Under the pieces are notes generated by a model, which was not told where the DNA came from, did not search any database, and worked only from the letters and a program-made list of their open reading frames with translations. Positions 13,490-15,517 of a DNA stretch of 15,517 bases are shown here, one piece after another (position 1 is the stretch's first letter; each line of letters begins with the position of its first letter). A program made the translations under genes and the position numbers. The stretch comes from Fimenecus sp045579305 (GTDB taxonomy: Bacteria > Bacillota > Clostridia > Oscillospirales > Acutalibacteraceae), in NCBI GenBank assembly GCA_045579305.1, contig JAZNLY010000083.1, positions 1 to 15,517 of the forward strand, read 5' to 3'.

Positions 13490-13528
13490 CTTTTTATGTT
13501 AAAGTACTATTATGAAAGAAGTGGAAAT

Positions 13529-14710
13529 ATGGTAAAAAACTATGATGCTGTTGTTATCGGTGCGGGTAACGGCGGACTTGTGGCATCAGCTCGTCTTGCC
13601 AAAGAGGGAAAGAAAACGTTACTTATTGAACGTCATAATCTGCCCGGTGGTTTTGCAACAAGCTTTGTAAGAGGCAGATTTGAATTTGAAGCATCTCTTC
13701 ACGAGCTTTGCGGTATCGGCTCAATTACAGGAAAATCACCGTTACTTCAGATTTTTAAAGAGGTCGGTGCAGCAGATAAAATAGAATGGGTTGCACTTGA
13801 TGAAGCATACAGATTGCTCACATTGGACGAAAAGGAAAAGTGCGACTATTTAATGCCTTTGGGTAAGGAGGCATTTATCAACAAGCTCGAGGAATACGAC
13901 CCGGGCTCTGCTCCTGTAGTTACAAAGATTTTTGACCTTATTGTGAGTATTGAAAAAACTTTGGATTTTGTAAGCAACATTGAAGACTTCAAGCCATCAA
14001 TGATTAAAGAGATTTTTTCTGAGCATACAGATTTTCTTAAAGTTGCAAACTATTCTGTTGACGAAGTACTCAAATCATTCGGAGCAAGTCAGAAAACAAG
14101 GGATATTCTTAACGGATATTGGTGCTATCTTGGTCAGCCTACGGATGAGCTTAATGTTATCCACTATTTCACAATGCTCCACTCATATATTATCGATGGT
14201 GCTGTTATTCCAAGAGGCAGAAGCCACCAGATAAGCACTGCTTTGCTTGAGGCATTTACCGAAAATGGTGGTGAGGCTTGGTTTAACACAAGTGTTAAGA
14301 AAATCAATGTTGAAAATGGCGTGGCAACAGGTGTTGTTCTTGATGATGGTACACAAATCAATGCAAAGGTTGTTATTTGCAATGCTTCACCATATAACGC
14401 ATTTACAAAACTTATTGATGAAAATGCTATTCCTGAAAAACTCAAAAAGGAAGTAAATGCTAAGACCTTGAGTGCAAAGGGCTTTGCAGTATTCTTGGGA
14501 CTTAATCGTTCCGCAGATGAATTAGGTCTTAACAACCACACTTATTTCATTTATCCTACTAATGATAACAGAAAATGCTACGAATTAAGCAAAAAGCTTG
14601 AAACAAATGATGTTCAGGCAACTGTTTGCCTTAACAGAGCATTTGACGATTGCTCACCTGAGGGCACAAGTATCCTTTATATGACTTCAATTTTTGCAGG
14701 AAATGAATGA
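13529..14710 (+). CDS. N-terminal fragment of the FAD oxidoreductase, up to the TGA
   Basis: These 393 residues hold the FAD-binding Rossmann motif and most of the substrate domain. They lack the C-terminal flavin-contacting segment, so a protein ending here would probably be inactive. Confidence 0.7.
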   Translation: MVKNYDAVVIGAGNGGLVASARLAKEGKKTLLIERHNLPGGFATSFVRGRFEFEASLHELCGIGSITGKSPLLQIFKEVGAADKIEWVALDEAYRLLTLDEKEKCDYLMPLGKEAFINKLEEYDPGSAPVVTKIFDLIVSIEKTLDFVSNIEDFKPSMIKEIFSEHTDFLKVANYSVDEVLKSFGASQKTRDILNGYWCYLGQPTDELNVIHYFTMLHSYIIDGAVIPRGRSHQISTALLEAFTENGGEAWFNTSVKKINVENGVATGVVLDDGTQINAKVVICNASPYNAFTKLIDENAIPEKLKKEVNAKTLSAKGFAVFLGLNRSADELGLNNHTYFIYPTNDNRKCYELSKKLETNDVQATVCLNRAFDDCSPEGTSILYMTSIFAGNE

Positions 14711-14764
14711 AGCAAGGTTTCTGTTAAGGATTACCATAGAACAAAAATCGCTTTTGCAGAAAAA

Positions 14765-15073
14765 ATGATTGATAATTTTGAAAAAGCAACCGGTGTTAAA
14801 ATCAAGGATTATATTGAAGAAATTGAAATTGCAACACCAATGACTTATGCCCGTTATACAGATGCTCCTGCAGGTACTATTTACGGATACGAGGCAAGTA
14901 AGGAAGACGGTATCGTTAAAAGAATCGTTTTTGATATGATAGATAAGGGTATCCCCGGACTTTACTTTGCAGGTGGCTATACTACAAGACATATGGGTTA
15001 TTCACCAAGTTATACAACCGGTGATATGGCGGCAAAGGCTGCTATACTCGCTATGAAAAAGGAGGTAAAGTAA
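14765..15073 (+). CDS. C-terminal fragment of the FAD oxidoreductase, same frame after the TGA
   Basis: The first in-frame ATG after the stop lies at 14765, giving 102 residues (MIDNFEKATGVKIKDYIEEI to KKEVK). No ribosome binding site precedes it, so separate expression is unlikely. GIPGLYFAGGYTTRHMG is the C-terminal flavin-binding motif of the same protein. Confidence 0.6.
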   Translation: MIDNFEKATGVKIKDYIEEIEIATPMTYARYTDAPAGTIYGYEASKEDGIVKRIVFDMIDKGIPGLYFAGGYTTRHMGYSPSYTTGDMAAKAAILAMKKEVK

Positions 15074-15517
15074 ATGAGCAAGAAAAAGTTTTCTGTTAAC
15101 GGCACTTTCAAGGATAGTGTCAATACAATAAAGTTTTTAACAGAGAGAAAACAGTTTATAAACAGTGCTGATGCAACTTTACCAACCCGTACTGATGACT
15201 TTGGTGTAAATAAAGTTGCAAAAAGCCTTCATCCTAAAGTGCAGAAACTCATAATCAGCAGAATTGAAGAGCATAAGGATATTGCAAAGAGTTATTATTT
15301 CAAGAGTGAAACAGAACTTGCATATTTCAAAGCAGGTCAATACCTTACATTCAAGCTTGAAATAGGTAATTCCGTTGTTACTCGTTCATATTCAATAGCA
15401 TCCTCCCCTGCCAGTGCGTTAAATGGTGAATACCAGATTACTGTTAAACGTATCAACGACGGATTTGTTTCCGATTATATTCTCGATAACTGGAATGTGG
15501 GAGATGAAGTTATCGCT
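15074..15517 (+). CDS. FAD/NAD-binding ferredoxin-reductase-like protein, 3' end beyond the window
   Basis: ATG 15074 follows the previous stop without a gap, and AGGAGGT lies 7 bases upstream. The 148 visible residues have an unusual N-terminal extension of about 60 residues. An FNR-type FAD domain then begins near LIISRIEEHKDIAKSYYFKS. It includes FKAGQYLTFKLEIG and the flavin-binding RSYSIASSP, the hallmark of ferredoxin/flavodoxin NAD(P)H reductases. The nucleotide-binding half and any 2Fe-2S domain lie outside the window. The tight spacing to the FAD oxidoreductase suggests translational coupling and a shared redox task, with this protein passing electrons from NAD(P)H; that is inference. 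Confidence 0.88.
   Translation, partial: MSKKKFSVNGTFKDSVNTIKFLTERKQFINSADATLPTRTDDFGVNKVAKSLHPKVQKLIISRIEEHKDIAKSYYFKSETELAYFKAGQYLTFKLEIGNSVVTRSYSIASSPASALNGEYQITVKRINDGFVSDYILDNWNVGDEVIA

Larger units (their letters stand above)
13529..15073 (+). pseudogene. FAD-dependent oxidoreductase (phytoene desaturase-like), interrupted by in-frame TGA
   Basis: Read through the TGA at 14708-14710, the frame gives about 514 codons, the normal length of phytoene-desaturase/carotenoid-isomerase-like NAD(P)/FAD-dependent oxidoreductases. The N-terminus carries the FAD-binding GAGNGG (11-16), acidic Glu34, and LPGGFATSF. The C-terminus after the stop carries the second flavin motif (GLYFAGGYTTRHMGYSPSY). 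The frame is intact on both sides, and the context (AGNE, stop, SKVSVKDYH) fits a Trp codon changed from TGG to TGA. ATG 13529 is chosen over 13496 because of the promoter position, although its ribosome binding site is weak. The substrate is unknown. It abuts a reductase gene (15074), suggesting an electron-transfer pair. A sequencing error, a real nonsense mutation or recoding are all possible. Confidence 0.8.

Noticed and set aside
14708..14710. Genome-wide reassignment of TGA to Trp
   Set aside because: galM and leuD end at TGA exactly where their families end, and Trp is coded by TGG throughout, so TGA is an ordinary stop here.

Overview
The window reads as chromosomal DNA of an AT-rich, low-GC Gram-positive anaerobe. 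A gut Clostridia member of the Ruminococcaceae/Oscillospiraceae kind is the most likely source. The evidence is a DnaD-family protein (a Bacillota signature), strong AGGAGG ribosome binding sites, sigma-A promoters with 17-bp spacers, U-tailed terminators and intracellular glycosidases. The genus is inference; no marker gene fixes it.

Layout. Positions 1-919 (minus) hold the start of a DnaD-like replication protein. 920-1380 is a gene-free stretch with two divergent promoters, heptamer repeats and a ~210-bp repeat built on GC-rich hairpins. galM (aldose 1-epimerase, 1381-2418) follows. 2428-3036 carries arrays of the octamer ATGAAGTA/TACTTCAT separated by small hairpins, with a four-helix-bundle (S23/IVS-like) gene between the inverted half-arrays. 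Then comes the branched-chain amino acid cluster ilvN-leuC-leuD (3046-5299), which ends in a terminator and a second, gene-less copy of the octamer-hairpin element (5333-5480). A 46-residue membrane/Cys-rich peptide gene (5564-5704), hflX (5833-7080) and a GH35 beta-galactosidase gene (7084-8820) follow. A convergent GH43-type gene lies at 8989-9891 (minus). The second ~210-bp repeat copy precedes a tRNA-Pro(UGG) at 10305-10380. A large secreted Ig-like-domain protein gene (10532-13156, minus) is bracketed by the tRNA and an exact 23-nt copy of its 3' end (13274-13296). The window closes with a phytoene-desaturase-like FAD oxidoreductase interrupted by one in-frame TGA (13529-15073) and, abutting it, the start of a flavodoxin/ferredoxin-reductase-like gene (15074 to the end).

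How the genes work together. IlvN is the regulatory subunit of acetolactate synthase, and LeuC/LeuD form isopropylmalate isomerase, so 3046-5299 serves valine/leucine synthesis. GalM, the GH35 enzyme and the GH43 enzyme fit intracellular use of galactosides and arabino/xylo-oligosaccharides. The last two genes look like a redox pair in which the reductase could feed electrons to the FAD protein.

The most unusual content is the octamer-hairpin element. Its hairpin spacers differ between copies but keep pairing, including two C-G to T-A paired changes. One version carries a four-helix-bundle gene exactly where the other has 2 bp. I regard this as the best candidate for an undescribed system. 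The TGA in the FAD oxidoreductase and the tRNA-end duplication are the next most interesting observations.
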